DNA of 64,000 bases, from positions 1 through 64,000 of the forward strand of contig JAIOZF010000005.1 in NCBI GenBank assembly GCA_021740745.1. Direction: 5' to 3'. A model generated the notes under the pieces. That model made no database searches. It saw only the letters and a list, made by a program, of their open reading frames with translations, and was not told where the DNA came from. Each line of letters opens with the position of its first letter. Positions within the stretch are counted from its first letter, which is position 1. The position numbers were made by a program, and so were the translations under genes. Positions 26,037 through 35,289 of the stretch are shown one piece after another. The stretch is from Crocinitomicaceae bacterium. GTDB taxonomy: Bacteria; Bacteroidota; Bacteroidia; Flavobacteriales_D; Crocinitomicaceae.

Positions 26037-27737
26037 ATGGAGCGTTTTATAAATATACTTATCATTGATGAAAATAGTAAGAACCGAAAAGGTTTGAAAG
26101 AAATTTTATCTGGTGGTGGCAATAATATTCTCCAAGCTAATACTATTGAGGATGCTTTACCTATTTTAACTCAAAAGGAAATTGGTATTCTATTAATCAA
26201 CATCGATACGAACAACTTCGAAGAAATCGATTCATTGCCATTTCGAAAAGCTATTGGTAACCTAAAAAACATATACAAAATAGCTATCACTGCGTTTCCA
26301 TCATCTGGCGCAAAAATGGTAAAAGGATTAAATGAAGGTGCCGTCGACTATATCACAGCTCCTTTCAACCCAAATTTGATTAGAGCCAAAATAGAGGTGT
26401 TTAAATCACTCTATTACAAAGATCAACGGATCAATCAATTGCTGAATAATATTTTTCCTGCGAAAGTACTTGAAGATTTAAGTACAAGCAGTAAATTCTC
26501 ACCAAAAAGAGTAGAAAATGGAATAGTATTATTTACTGACTTCGTTGATTTCTCTATGAAATCGCGTGATATAAAACCAATACGTTTATTAAAAAAACTA
26601 GAATATTATTTTACGAGTTTTGATGAAATAATTCAACGGTACAAATTAGAAAAAATCAAAACAATTGGTGACTCCTACATGGCATTAGCAGGAGTAACTG
26701 AAAATTATCCTGAACCTGCAGTGCGTGCTTGTTTAGCAGCAATTGAAATTCGTAATTTCATGCAAAATGAACGAAATATTGCTCGAGCCGTGAACCGAGA
26801 CTATTGGGAAATACGAATTGGTTTACATATGGGACCTTTGGTAGCGGGTATAATTGGTAAATACAAAATTAGTTTTGATGTCTGGGGTGACACAGTGAAT
26901 ATCGCTGCACGTGCAGAACAAGTCTCCAAGCCAGGTTTTATAACGATTACCGAATCAATCGAAAAGCAAGTTGAAAAATATTTCAATTATCAAAATCGCG
27001 GAGAAGTTAGTATTCATAAACGAGGCGGACACATGATTATGTCGTATTTGACTTCCCTTAAACCAGAGTATAGTCATGATGGCGATGAAAAAATTGCTTC
27101 TCGTGAACTGCGTATCCTATGCGGTTTGTCATCAATTGATTTCAATCAAATGAGAAAAGAAATTGTCAATCGTTTGCGTTCATTGATGCCCGACGAACTG
27201 ATTTATCATGATTTGAATCACACAATGAATGTTGAGAAGGCAGCAATACGATTTGCAAAATTAGAAGGATTGGATGAAGATTCCATGTTAATACTGCGCA
27301 CTGCAGTATTGTATCATGATTCAGGATTTATATTGCGTTATGAAGAAAATGAAGATTTTGCCGTTCAACTTGCAAAAAACAATTTATCGAAATATGGCTA
27401 TTCACCTGAACAAATTTTACAGGTTGAAGAAATAATTTCATCAACCAAACATGGCGCAAAACCAAAGAATCTCCTAGAACAAATTATGTGTGATGCCGAC
27501 CATGATTACCTCGGTAGGCCTGATTATTTTATTGTATCTGCTAAATTGCGTATTGAGATGGAAAATTATGGGAAATCGATGAGTGATGAAGAATGGTTGA
27601 AATTTCAGTTGCATTATTTAGAAAATGTACATCGGTTTCATACTGAAACATCTCAAAACATACGATTACAAGGAAAGAAATTAAGAATTGAAGAACTTAA
27701 ACATCAATTGGATGTTTTATCTAAAAATCAAGCATGA
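26037..27737 (+). CDS. pseudo-receiver / class III adenylate cyclase / HD-domain fusion
   Basis: This 566-aa protein has three domains. Residues 1-125 look like a response-regulator receiver, but the phosphoacceptor aspartate position reads N (ILLINID) and the conserved KPF lysine is A (TAPFNPN), so it probably cannot be phosphorylated normally. Residues 155-345 are a class III cyclase with metal aspartates in LFTDFVDFS, lysine in KTIGDSYMA and aspartate in DVWGDTVNIAARAEQ; that Lys/Asp pair specifies ATP. Residues 385-500 carry HD-family ligands (HDLNHT, LYHDSGF, CDADHD) and could be a phosphodiesterase. Cyclase and HD domains may therefore make and degrade a nucleotide in one chain (inference). 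It overlaps the cobalamin adenosyltransferase start by 4 nt. Confidence 0.88.
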   Translation: MERFINILIIDENSKNRKGLKEILSGGGNNILQANTIEDALPILTQKEIGILLINIDTNNFEEIDSLPFRKAIGNLKNIYKIAITAFPSSGAKMVKGLNEGAVDYITAPFNPNLIRAKIEVFKSLYYKDQRINQLLNNIFPAKVLEDLSTSSKFSPKRVENGIVLFTDFVDFSMKSRDIKPIRLLKKLEYYFTSFDEIIQRYKLEKIKTIGDSYMALAGVTENYPEPAVRACLAAIEIRNFMQNERNIARAVNRDYWEIRIGLHMGPLVAGIIGKYKISFDVWGDTVNIAARAEQVSKPGFITITESIEKQVEKYFNYQNRGEVSIHKRGGHMIMSYLTSLKPEYSHDGDEKIASRELRILCGLSSIDFNQMRKEIVNRLRSLMPDELIYHDLNHTMNVEKAAIRFAKLEGLDEDSMLILRTAVLYHDSGFILRYEENEDFAVQLAKNNLSKYGYSPEQILQVEEIISSTKHGAKPKNLLEQIMCDADHDYLGRPDYFIVSAKLRIEMENYGKSMSDEEWLKFQLHYLENVHRFHTETSQNIRLQGKKLRIEELKHQLDVLSKNQA

Positions 27738-28282
27738 AAATTTATACAAAAAAGGGAGATACAGGTGAAACCGGTTTAATTGGAGGAACACGTGTTCCTA
27801 AATGTTCCCTTCGCATAGAATCATATGGAACAGTCGATGAATTAAATTCTTACATCGGTTTGATTCGCGATCAGGATATTGATGTGTTATATAAAACGCA
27901 ATTAATCGAAATACAAGATCGCCTATTTACAATCGGATCCAGTTTAGCTTCAGATCCAGAAAAGTCATCAATGAAAATTCCTGATTTAATTGGTTCAGAC
28001 ATTGAAGCGTTGGAAAATTGGATGGATCAAATGGAAGAAAAACTGCCTGAAATGAAGCATTTTATATTGCCAGGTGGACATACAACTGTTTCTTATTGTC
28101 ACATTGCTCGTTGTGTTTGCCGAAGAGGTGAACGAATCATCGTTGATTTGAATGCGCATGAGTTTGTTGCTCCTATGATTTTACAGTATATGAATCGCTT
28201 AAGTGATTATTTATTTGTACTTGGTAGAAAATTAACACTCGATATAGGAGCCATTGAACAGCCTTGGAAACCACGTATTTAA
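27734..28282 (+). CDS. PduO-type cob(I)alamin adenosyltransferase
   Basis: The 182-aa protein begins MKIYTKKGDTGETGLIGGTRVPKCSLRIESYGTVDELNSYIGL, the PduO-type ATP-binding N-terminus, and contains the C-terminal helix CRRGERIIVDLNAHEFVAPMILQYMNRLSDYLFVLGR. It transfers adenosyl from ATP to cob(I)alamin to make coenzyme B12. Its ATG overlaps the cyclase stop (ATGA), so the two are translated from one message; no functional link is evident. Confidence 0.93.
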   Translation: MKIYTKKGDTGETGLIGGTRVPKCSLRIESYGTVDELNSYIGLIRDQDIDVLYKTQLIEIQDRLFTIGSSLASDPEKSSMKIPDLIGSDIEALENWMDQMEEKLPEMKHFILPGGHTTVSYCHIARCVCRRGERIIVDLNAHEFVAPMILQYMNRLSDYLFVLGRKLTLDIGAIEQPWKPRI

Positions 28283-28333
28283 AAGAAAAAAACAACTTGT
28301 GAATAAAAGAATTTGAATCTTTTTGAACTAAAG

Positions 28334-28364
28334 TTTGCAAAAAATTAAATAAAGTCTATTTTTG
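28334..28364 (+). promoter_or_regulatory. canonical Bacteroidota promoter of the DUF2795 gene
   Basis: TTTG at 28334 is followed by a 19-nt spacer and TATTTTTG at 28357-28364, the textbook -33/-7 arrangement. An AAAAGGAG purine stretch precedes the ATG at 28396 and is one of the better SD-like sites in the window. Confidence 0.75.
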
Positions 28365-28395
28365 CGCAAAATTAACCATTTAAAAAAGGAGAAAG

Positions 28396-28617
28396 ATGTA
28401 CTGGACATTAGAGCTTGCATCATATCTAGAGGACGCCCCTTGGCCGGCGTCGAAAGATGAATTGATCGATTATGCTATACGAGCTGGAGCTCCACTTGAG
28501 GTTGTAGAAAACTTGCAAGATTTAGAAGACGAAGGTGATATATACGAAAGTATAGAGGAAATATGGCCGGATTATCCTTCTAGAGAGGATTTCCTGTTTA
28601 ACGAAGACGAATACTGA
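28396..28617 (+). CDS. DUF2795-domain small acidic protein
   Basis: The 73-aa protein matches DUF2795 (LELASYLEDAPWPASKDELIDYAIRAGAPLEVVENLQDLEDEGDIYESIEEIWPDYP) and has an acidic tail. The family is small and cytosolic with unknown function. It is flanked by a strong promoter and a strong terminator, suggesting an abundant single-gene transcript. Confidence 0.88.
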   Translation: MYWTLELASYLEDAPWPASKDELIDYAIRAGAPLEVVENLQDLEDEGDIYESIEEIWPDYPSREDFLFNEDEY

Positions 28618-28621
28618 TCGA

Positions 28622-28650
28622 AACTCCCGCTAAAACGGGAGTTTTTTTTT
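28622..28650 (+). terminator. strong intrinsic terminator
   Basis: AACTCCCG-ctaaaa-CGGGAGTT is followed by a run of nine Ts, directly after the DUF2795 stop. Confidence 0.92.
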
Positions 28651-28651
28651 G

Positions 28652-28659
28652 TACCTTCG
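28652..28659 (+). promoter_or_regulatory. -7 box directly before the AcpH-like gene
   Basis: TACCTTCG (TAnnTTCG) lies 4 nt before the ATG at 28664 and overlaps the end of the preceding terminator T-run. The TTG start used in the track lies at the box itself and is unlikely. Confidence 0.45.
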
Positions 28660-28663
28660 AGAG

Positions 28664-29239
28664 ATGAATTTCCTAGGTCACCTTTATTTTTCAAATAATG
28701 ATCCCTCTTTGATGTACGCCAATCTGTTTGGAGATTTCGTTAAAGGCAAGGATTTAGATCGTTTTTCAGACCTACAAAAACAAGGAATCATTCTTCATCG
28801 TGCAATAGATCAATACATCGACCATCATCCTGCGGTACTTGAATTAATGCATCAATTGTACCCACACCTCCCCAAAGTAACTGGAATTGCAATCGATTTG
28901 TTTTTTGACCATTTGCTAGCAAAGCAATGGGAGAATTATCATTCATCCTCGCTCAATGATTTTTTAGCTAACTTCTATTCAGTCTCTATTCAAGATGACC
29001 CTAATTACACGGAAGAATACAAAATCTTTATCCAACAGCTCAAACGAAACAACTGGATTGCATCTTATCCTCAATTTCATGCACTCGAAAAGATGAGTAA
29101 AGGGGTTTCTTCTCGCATATCTTTTAAAACTTCGTTGGAAACCGCTCCAAAAATCTTTTTACAATTTGAATCTCAAATTGAACAAACTTTTTCGCGTTAT
29201 ATGATTGATGCGCAAAACTATTTTCCAAAATACTTTTAA
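28664..29239 (+). CDS. acyl-carrier-protein phosphodiesterase-like (DUF479/AcpH)
   Basis: The 191-aa helical protein starts MNFLGHLYFSNNDPSLMYANLFGDFVKGKDL and has the DUF479 histidine/aspartate pattern (IILHRAIDQYIDHHPAV; GIAIDLFFDHLLAKQWENY). AcpH removes the 4'-phosphopantetheine group from acyl carrier protein and belongs to the HD superfamily by fold. The start was moved to the internal ATG because a -7 box abuts it. No other ACP-related gene is adjacent. Confidence 0.85.
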   Translation: MNFLGHLYFSNNDPSLMYANLFGDFVKGKDLDRFSDLQKQGIILHRAIDQYIDHHPAVLELMHQLYPHLPKVTGIAIDLFFDHLLAKQWENYHSSSLNDFLANFYSVSIQDDPNYTEEYKIFIQQLKRNNWIASYPQFHALEKMSKGVSSRISFKTSLETAPKIFLQFESQIEQTFSRYMIDAQNYFPKYF

Positions 29240-29323
29240 CCCATAAATTGAGGTCAATTACGATCGAACTGGAACTTCATTTTTGAAGCTTAATTTTTTT
29301 GTTGTATATTTCGGAGTTCAAGA

Positions 29324-30772
29324 ATGAATCAAATGCGTGCTTTTAAGATTTCATTTTATTTTTCTACTCTACTTGTTGTCATAAGTATGCTAGTGCCGTC
29401 TTGTGGCATAAAAGTCAAAGAAGAAGAAGTAAAGGTAGCAGAGGAAAGCATTACAGATTTACCAGAAATACTTAAAAAAGGAAAACTAGTTGTTCTAGCT
29501 GAAAACAGTTCTACCTCCTACTTTATTTATCGAGGTAAAAAAATGGGTTTCGAATACGAACTTTTGAAAGAATTTGCAGATGAACTTGGCCTAGAATTAG
29601 AAGTGAAAGTTGTCCATAACTTGGATGATATGATTAGCATGCTAAACAAGGGTGAGGGAGATTTAATTGCTTGCAATTATACATATACAAAAGAACGACT
29701 TAAAGAAATAGAGTTTTCAGAACCTTTTATTAAAACACCACAGGTGCTTATCCAGAAGAAACCTGATGGTTGGGCAAAGATGAAACCTGAATTACTCAAT
29801 GCGCAACTCATCCGATCACCAGAAAAATTAGCGCATGAAAAAGTACACGTTTGGAAAAACTCCAGTTACTATGATCGTTTGCTGAATCTTCAAGAGGAAA
29901 TTGGTGATACAATTTTCATCGAAGAACAAAATGGCCAAATTGGAACAGAAGAAATGATTGAGATGGTGGCTGAAGGGATGATTGATTATACCATTACAGA
30001 AGAAAATGTTGCGCAAGCAAATGAAAAATTTTATGACAATATTGATATTCAGACCAAATTATCTGTTAAACAAAAAATATGTTTTGGCTTACGCAAATCT
30101 GATCTTTTACTCAAGGCAAGATTAGACAAATGGTTAGTGCAACAAACCAAGAAAATTAGCTTCAATTACCTAAAAAGAAAGTACTTTGACTTGAGCGTCT
30201 TACCGTCAAATTCAGATTTCAAACCAGCAAATCTTAAACGTGGTGAAATCTCTGTTTATGATGCTCTATTTAAAAAAGTAGCAGCGGAATATGAATGGGA
30301 TTGGTTGATTTTAGCTTCTATTTCTTACCACGAATCTCGTTTTAATCCCAACGCAAGAGGATTCGGTGGCTCTTATGGGATTATGCAATTTATGCCAAGT
30401 ACAGGACCTAAATTTGGCGTATATCCGAACTCAATACCAGAAGTTCAAATTCGTGGTGGAATGAAAAAATTATATAAAGACTATGCAAGTTGGACAGATA
30501 TAGCAGATCCTGTTCAACGCTATAAATTCACCTTGGCAACATACAATGCGGGAAGAAGCCACGTTGAGGATGCTCAGCGACTAGCGAAGAAAAATGGCTT
30601 AAACTCAAAAGTTTGGGATGATAACGTGGAGAAAATGATGCTTAATTTATCGAAACAGCAATACTATCGCGATCCAGTTGTGAAAAATGGAGCACATCAC
30701 GGTTCAATTACCTATCGATATGTGCGAGAAATTTATGGAAGATACCTTGAATGGAAGGCAGTTGTCAAATGA
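29324..30772 (+). CDS. mltF: membrane-bound lytic murein transglycosylase MltF-like
   Basis: The 482-aa lipoprotein has lipobox LVPSCG near residue 27. An SBP_bac_3 domain (about 50-285, with GKLVVLAENSSTSYFIYRGKKMGFEYELLKEFA) is followed by a GH23 transglycosylase domain (about 305-470). The catalytic glutamate is in ISYHESRFNPNARG near 340, with SYGIMQFMPST following. MltF cleaves peptidoglycan with formation of 1,6-anhydro ends. Its TGA overlaps an ATG that would start miaA in the next frame (ATGA). Confidence 0.92.
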   Translation: MNQMRAFKISFYFSTLLVVISMLVPSCGIKVKEEEVKVAEESITDLPEILKKGKLVVLAENSSTSYFIYRGKKMGFEYELLKEFADELGLELEVKVVHNLDDMISMLNKGEGDLIACNYTYTKERLKEIEFSEPFIKTPQVLIQKKPDGWAKMKPELLNAQLIRSPEKLAHEKVHVWKNSSYYDRLLNLQEEIGDTIFIEEQNGQIGTEEMIEMVAEGMIDYTITEENVAQANEKFYDNIDIQTKLSVKQKICFGLRKSDLLLKARLDKWLVQQTKKISFNYLKRKYFDLSVLPSNSDFKPANLKRGEISVYDALFKKVAAEYEWDWLILASISYHESRFNPNARGFGGSYGIMQFMPSTGPKFGVYPNSIPEVQIRGGMKKLYKDYASWTDIADPVQRYKFTLATYNAGRSHVEDAQRLAKKNGLNSKVWDDNVEKMMLNLSKQQYYRDPVVKNGAHHGSITYRYVREIYGRYLEWKAVVK

Positions 30773-31707
30773 TTCCGTAAATTCGTCAAAAAAATAAAAT
30801 CAAACATTTAATCGTCATACAAGGTCCAACTGCAAGCGGTAAAACTGATTTTGCTATTGAACTTGCGCGCTATTTCAAAACAGAAATTATTTCGGCTGAT
30901 TCTCGCCAGTTTTTCAGAGAAATGTCAATTGGCACAGCTAAACCTTCCTTTGATGAACAAAAAGGCATAAAACACCATTTCATAGATTCTCATAGTATAG
31001 AAGAAGATGTTTCTGCCGCACGCTTCGAAAGAGAAGCTTCTTTAGTTTTAGAAGATTTATTTAAACGAAATGATTTTGTTGTTTTAGTTGGTGGCTCGGG
31101 AATGTTTATAGATGCGCTTTGCAATGGATTAGACGAAATCCCCCACTCGACTGAAATCCGAAATGAATTAACAGAATTATGGGAGAATGGTAATCGAGAA
31201 ATGCTACTCGAAGAACTTCACCAAAAAGATCCTGTCTTTTTTGAAATTATCGATAAAAACAATCCCACAAGAGTGATACGCGCCCTTGAGGCAGTGCGCT
31301 TGACTAAAAAACCTTTTTCTGAACTTCGCACAAATCAATCGAAGGAAAAAAACTATGAACTACACCGCTATGTTATAGATTATGATCGTGAGAAATTATA
31401 TGACCGAATTAACATGCGAGTGGACGCAATGATTCAACATGGTTTAATAGAAGAAGTTCGTAAATTATTACCCTTTCGCGATTGTAATTCAATGCGAACT
31501 GTTGGATATAAAGAACTCGTTGCTTATTTTGATGGTCAATGTACCCTTGACGAAGCCATTGAATTAATCAAACAGAATTCTCGTCGCTACGCTAAACGCC
31601 AAGTTACTTGGTTAAAAAGATACGATGATGCTCTTTGGATCCAAGCTGATTCAGCTGAAAATATGAAAAAAAATCTCCTCGAGCACTTAAATAAAATCCG
31701 AGTTTAG
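30769..31707 (+). CDS. miaA: tRNA dimethylallyltransferase MiaA with an in-frame stop at codon 4
   Basis: The track ORF from 30922 lacks the P-loop, but the same frame upstream encodes KHLIVIQGPTASGKTDFAIEL from about 30802, which is the real MiaA N-terminus. In that frame the expected ATG at 30769 overlaps the mltF stop, and codon 4 is TAA (30778-30780). After it no ATG, GTG or TTG occurs before the P-loop; ATT at 30781 is the first near-start. Downstream motifs are intact: SADSRQFFREM, GGSGMFIDAL, NPTRVIRALEA and MRTVGYKEL. MiaA adds a dimethylallyl group to A37 of tRNAs. Either translation starts at a rare codon, the stop is read through, or the base is a mutation or sequence error. Confidence 0.82.
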
Positions 31708-31775
31708 TCCCTGAAAAATAAATCATTGCGTAATTGGAATGATTCTTGAAAACCTGACGTTCAAATTGCTGTATT

Positions 31776-32417
31776 ATGAAAATTATATTTGATCATATCA
31801 TGCCAGAACCCTTAGCTTCAATTGCACATTCTGCAGAAAGCATTTGGGGAAATCACATTGAATTTAATCCAGGTGAAAAAATCCTATTGAACGCTTCCAG
31901 TGGAAAAGGAAAATCGACTTTCACGATGACTTCTTTTGGTTTAAGAAGAGATTATAGAGGAACTGTTACCTACGATGGAAGAGATATTAAAACTTTCACA
32001 CCGGATGAATGGGCACTTATTCGTCAAGAGAAAATTTCAGTTGTGTTTCAAGATTTACAGTTGTTTCCAAGTCTAACGGTGGCTGAAAATCTTGAAATCA
32101 AAAACGAATTGAGCAAAGTTTATTCTGAACGCGAACTAAGAGAAATGCTCGATTTACTTGGAATAGGAGATAAATGGGATCAAAAATGTGGTTTATTGTC
32201 GATGGGACAGCAGCAACGGCTAGCAATAATACGTGCGTTGTCACAGCCTTTTGAATTGCTAATTATGGATGAACCTTTTTCGCATCTCGATGAAGAGAAT
32301 AGCCAAAAATGTTTGACGCTTATTCATAAACGATGTGATGAACAAAACGCTGGATTTGTCCTTACAACACTAGGTGACAGCCACAATACTCATTTTGACA
32401 AAGAATTAAAACTGTAA
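31776..32417 (+). CDS. ABC transporter ATP-binding protein (LolD/MacB-type)
   Basis: The 213-aa ATPase has the Q-loop VVFQDLQLFPSLTV near residue 91, signature LSMGQQQRLAIIRAL near 142 and Walker B LLIMDEPFSHLDEE near 163. Walker A reads ASSGKGKST near residue 43, with alanine where the first P-loop glycine is usual. The family pairs with FtsX-like permeases in LolCDE- or MacB-type mechanotransmission systems. The partner permease begins 4 nt downstream. The N-terminus is short and atypical. Confidence 0.88.
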   Translation: MKIIFDHIMPEPLASIAHSAESIWGNHIEFNPGEKILLNASSGKGKSTFTMTSFGLRRDYRGTVTYDGRDIKTFTPDEWALIRQEKISVVFQDLQLFPSLTVAENLEIKNELSKVYSERELREMLDLLGIGDKWDQKCGLLSMGQQQRLAIIRALSQPFELLIMDEPFSHLDEENSQKCLTLIHKRCDEQNAGFVLTTLGDSHNTHFDKELKL

Positions 32418-32420
32418 GCC

Positions 32421-33596
32421 ATGTTATCGAAATTATTATTTAGAAACCAAGATAAAAAGCAATTGGTGATTGCTATAGTTGGTGCGTTCATGGGAATCAC
32501 GTTTCTTGTTACTTCTATTCATTACCTCATCAAGGTGAATGAGTTTGGCGAAGGTGCAGATATTCTAGGACCAAATACTATAATCGTACAGAAGAAAGTA
32601 TCGAGTTCAAGTACTTTGCGTTTAACGAAAACTGATTTTTCAGAACGAGAAATTCAAACAATTAAACAAGAGAAATTCATTGCAGACGTTCAACCGGTTA
32701 TTAGTAACAATTTTGATGTCTCGTTCGAAACAGCCGACCCAATGGTTCCTCGTTTTCGTTCAGATGTTTTCATTCAAACCTTAGATCCTGAATTTTTAGA
32801 TGTTAAATCAAGCAAGTGGCATTGGGAAGAAGGGGATGAATTTGTACCAATCATTTTACCGCGCGATTTTTTAGTCATGTTAAATACGTTCATGAGCGCC
32901 CAAGGAATTCCACAAGTTTCAGATGAATTAGCCATGGACATTAAATTTAAGTTCACCCTTTCCAATGAAACGGGCAAAGAATGGGTTGATGCGCGAATTA
33001 TTGGATTCACAAATGAAGTTGCTTCGATTCTTGTGCCTGAAAGTTTCATGACATACGGTAACGACAAATACGCAAAAGGAAAAGACCAGTTAATAACTCA
33101 AGTAATGATTTCTGGTAAAGAAAGTGAGTTCGGACTAGTAGAAGAATTGTTAACGAAAAGAGGCTTAGAATCTAAAAATTCTCAAATGGTAGTTGGCCGT
33201 TTAAAAAGTATGGTAGGAACCTTGTTCTTGGTTGTGCTTGGCATCTCAATCATTGCAGTTTTTGTTTCAGGATTAGTTCTGATTCAGTATATGCAGCTAT
33301 TAATGTCCCGAAATGCTTATGAAGTAAGAACTTTGCTTCGGATCGGTTATCATCCAAAAACAATCATTCGACAGTTCTTTGTGTACTTTGTGAAAGTTTT
33401 TGGAATTGTGTCGGCATTGGCCTTGTTAATCTTCTTCTTGTTCAAATACTTTTTAGACAATATGTTTGCTTCGGGTGGTTTGTACATTGACACAGGATTG
33501 TCGTATCAAAGCATTGGTGCCTTAATTGTTGCCTACGGCATTTTCACCTATTCAAGTTATTCTTCTGCCAAAAAAGGAATTTTTAAAGAATATTAA
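32421..33596 (+). CDS. FtsX-like ABC permease (LolC/MacB-type)
   Basis: The 391-aa protein has one N-terminal transmembrane helix (LVIAIVGAFMGITFLVTSIHYLI), a periplasmic domain of about 220 residues, and three C-terminal helices near residues 265-290, 315-345 and 360-380. This is the MacB/LolC topology. The pair with the upstream ATPase probably moves or extracts an envelope substrate. The N-terminal MSKLLFRNQDKKQLVI and the long extracytoplasmic domain do not identify the substrate. Confidence 0.85.
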   Translation: MLSKLLFRNQDKKQLVIAIVGAFMGITFLVTSIHYLIKVNEFGEGADILGPNTIIVQKKVSSSSTLRLTKTDFSEREIQTIKQEKFIADVQPVISNNFDVSFETADPMVPRFRSDVFIQTLDPEFLDVKSSKWHWEEGDEFVPIILPRDFLVMLNTFMSAQGIPQVSDELAMDIKFKFTLSNETGKEWVDARIIGFTNEVASILVPESFMTYGNDKYAKGKDQLITQVMISGKESEFGLVEELLTKRGLESKNSQMVVGRLKSMVGTLFLVVLGISIIAVFVSGLVLIQYMQLLMSRNAYEVRTLLRIGYHPKTIIRQFFVYFVKVFGIVSALALLIFFLFKYFLDNMFASGGLYIDTGLSYQSIGALIVAYGIFTYSSYSSAKKGIFKEY

Positions 33597-33679
33597 TTGG
33601 TTAAAGAAATGTTAATTTTGAATTCTTTTCGGCAATTGATGCGTCTTTGAATTAACTTCATTTTAAAAAGTAAAAAGCT

Positions 33680-35203
33680 ATGAAATTTTACCTTGTATTA
33701 TCATTTGTTCTTGCCTCAACTTTTGGCTTCAGTCAGAAATTGAAATTCAAAATAAACGGTCAAAAAGACACCACAATTCACTTGGTGAAATATGTCGGTA
33801 AAGGTTTGTTCTATGCCGATACTGCAGAAATTGTAGGTGGTTTAGTAGAATTTGATGGTTCAAAACAAGTTCCTGGAATTTTGGCTGTTTTACTTCCAGG
33901 TCAAAAGTTTTTTGAATTCGTTTACAATAATGAAGAAGTTCAAATTGAAACCACTGGTCCAGATTTCATCAATACCATGAAGGTCAAAAAATCGGAAGAA
34001 AACAAGGTATTCATTGAATATGTAAAGTTCATCAGTGCCAAGAAAGGTGAATCTCAAAAATATATTGACGAGCGTGCCAAGTTAAAAGAAAATGACGCAA
34101 AGTATAAAACATTGACAGTTTCAATAGACTCGCTGACAAATATGGTGACGGACTACCAGAAAAATTTGATTGCTGCGCATCCAACAAAATTTGTTTCTAA
34201 AATAGTAAAGATGTCTATGGACATTGATATTCCTGAAGCACCAAAGGATGCAAAGGGAAATGTAATTGACTCATTTTATCGATTCAAGTATTTCAAAGAC
34301 CATTACTGGGATAATGTTGATTTCAGTGATGACCGCTTGGTAAACACACCTATTTTCCACAACAAATTAGAATACTATTTTGGAAAAAACATGATTGTTC
34401 AGCATTGGGATACAATATTGCGTTATGCCTATAAATTCTGCGATCAGTTTGATCAAAAATCTAAAATGTTTGAATATTCTGTTTCATGGATCACATCAAG
34501 TTTTGGTAAAAGTAAAATCATGGGAATGGACAAAGTCTATATTATGATGGCTGACCGTTACTATTGTACGAACAACAAAGAGGGTAAATCACCAGCCTTT
34601 TGGATGACACCTGAAAAATTAGAGGATTTATGTGAAAAAATTCCCGTTCAAAAGAATTTAGTAATGGGAGCACAACCACCAAATTTGATTTTACGTGATA
34701 CAACAGATGTAAAATGGAAGGATTTCTACAGTTTGAAATCAGAATACACTATTCTTTATTTCTGGGATCCAGAATGTGGTCATTGTAAGAAGATTACACC
34801 GAAATTAGAAACCCTTTACAAAGAAAAATTGAAAGCGCGTAATGTGGAAATTTTCGCAGTAGGAAAAGCTGTTGGAGAAGATTTTGGAAAGTGGAAAAAA
34901 TTCATTCGCGACAACAACTTAACATTTATCAATGTTGCCGTAACAGAAGCCTTGTTTAAGGCAGCAATGGAAGATGCTCGTCAGTTTGTCCCAAGGTACA
35001 CAACAATCGAATCATTGAATTATCAAACTACCTACGATGTCTTTTCATCACCGAAAGTATTTGTATTGGACAAAGACAAGAAAATAGTTGCAAAGAGTAT
35101 CACATTATCTCAATTGGAAGACTTTTTGGATATGATGCAAGATAAAAAAGATGCACCGAAACTCTTTCCTCCTGATCCAGAAGAGGATGAACAAATGCAC
35201 TAA
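33680..35203 (+). CDS. exported thioredoxin-fold protein (DUF4369/DUF5106/TlpA-like)
   Basis: The 507-aa protein has a signal peptide (MKFYLVLSFVLASTFGFSQ), a DUF4369-like N-terminal beta domain (about 22-105), a helical DUF5106-like middle (about 110-315) and a C-terminal TlpA-type thioredoxin domain. The redox motif is WDPECGHCKKITP near residue 365. Such proteins act as periplasmic thiol-disulfide reductases in Bacteroidota; the target is unknown. It follows the ABC pair by 83 nt and ends at a terminator. Confidence 0.88.
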   Translation: MKFYLVLSFVLASTFGFSQKLKFKINGQKDTTIHLVKYVGKGLFYADTAEIVGGLVEFDGSKQVPGILAVLLPGQKFFEFVYNNEEVQIETTGPDFINTMKVKKSEENKVFIEYVKFISAKKGESQKYIDERAKLKENDAKYKTLTVSIDSLTNMVTDYQKNLIAAHPTKFVSKIVKMSMDIDIPEAPKDAKGNVIDSFYRFKYFKDHYWDNVDFSDDRLVNTPIFHNKLEYYFGKNMIVQHWDTILRYAYKFCDQFDQKSKMFEYSVSWITSSFGKSKIMGMDKVYIMMADRYYCTNNKEGKSPAFWMTPEKLEDLCEKIPVQKNLVMGAQPPNLILRDTTDVKWKDFYSLKSEYTILYFWDPECGHCKKITPKLETLYKEKLKARNVEIFAVGKAVGEDFGKWKKFIRDNNLTFINVAVTEALFKAAMEDARQFVPRYTTIESLNYQTTYDVFSSPKVFVLDKDKKIVAKSITLSQLEDFLDMMQDKKDAPKLFPPDPEEDEQMH

Positions 35204-35214
35204 AACGATATAGT

Positions 35215-35240
35215 AAAGGCGTCCATGAGGGCGCCTTTTT
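35215..35240 (+). terminator. intrinsic terminator
   Basis: AAAGGCGTCC-atga-GGGCGCCTTTTTT forms a 7-bp GC-rich stem with one G-U pair, followed by a T-run after the thioredoxin-fold gene. Confidence 0.88.
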
Positions 35241-35289
35241 TGTTAATAATTCCTTCACTTTCTTTTCTGATTTCCCGCTCATTCTTTCG

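Noticed and set aside
30922-31707. MiaA starting at the track methionine 30922
   Set aside because: That start would remove the ATP-binding GPTASGKT motif that is encoded in the same frame just upstream.
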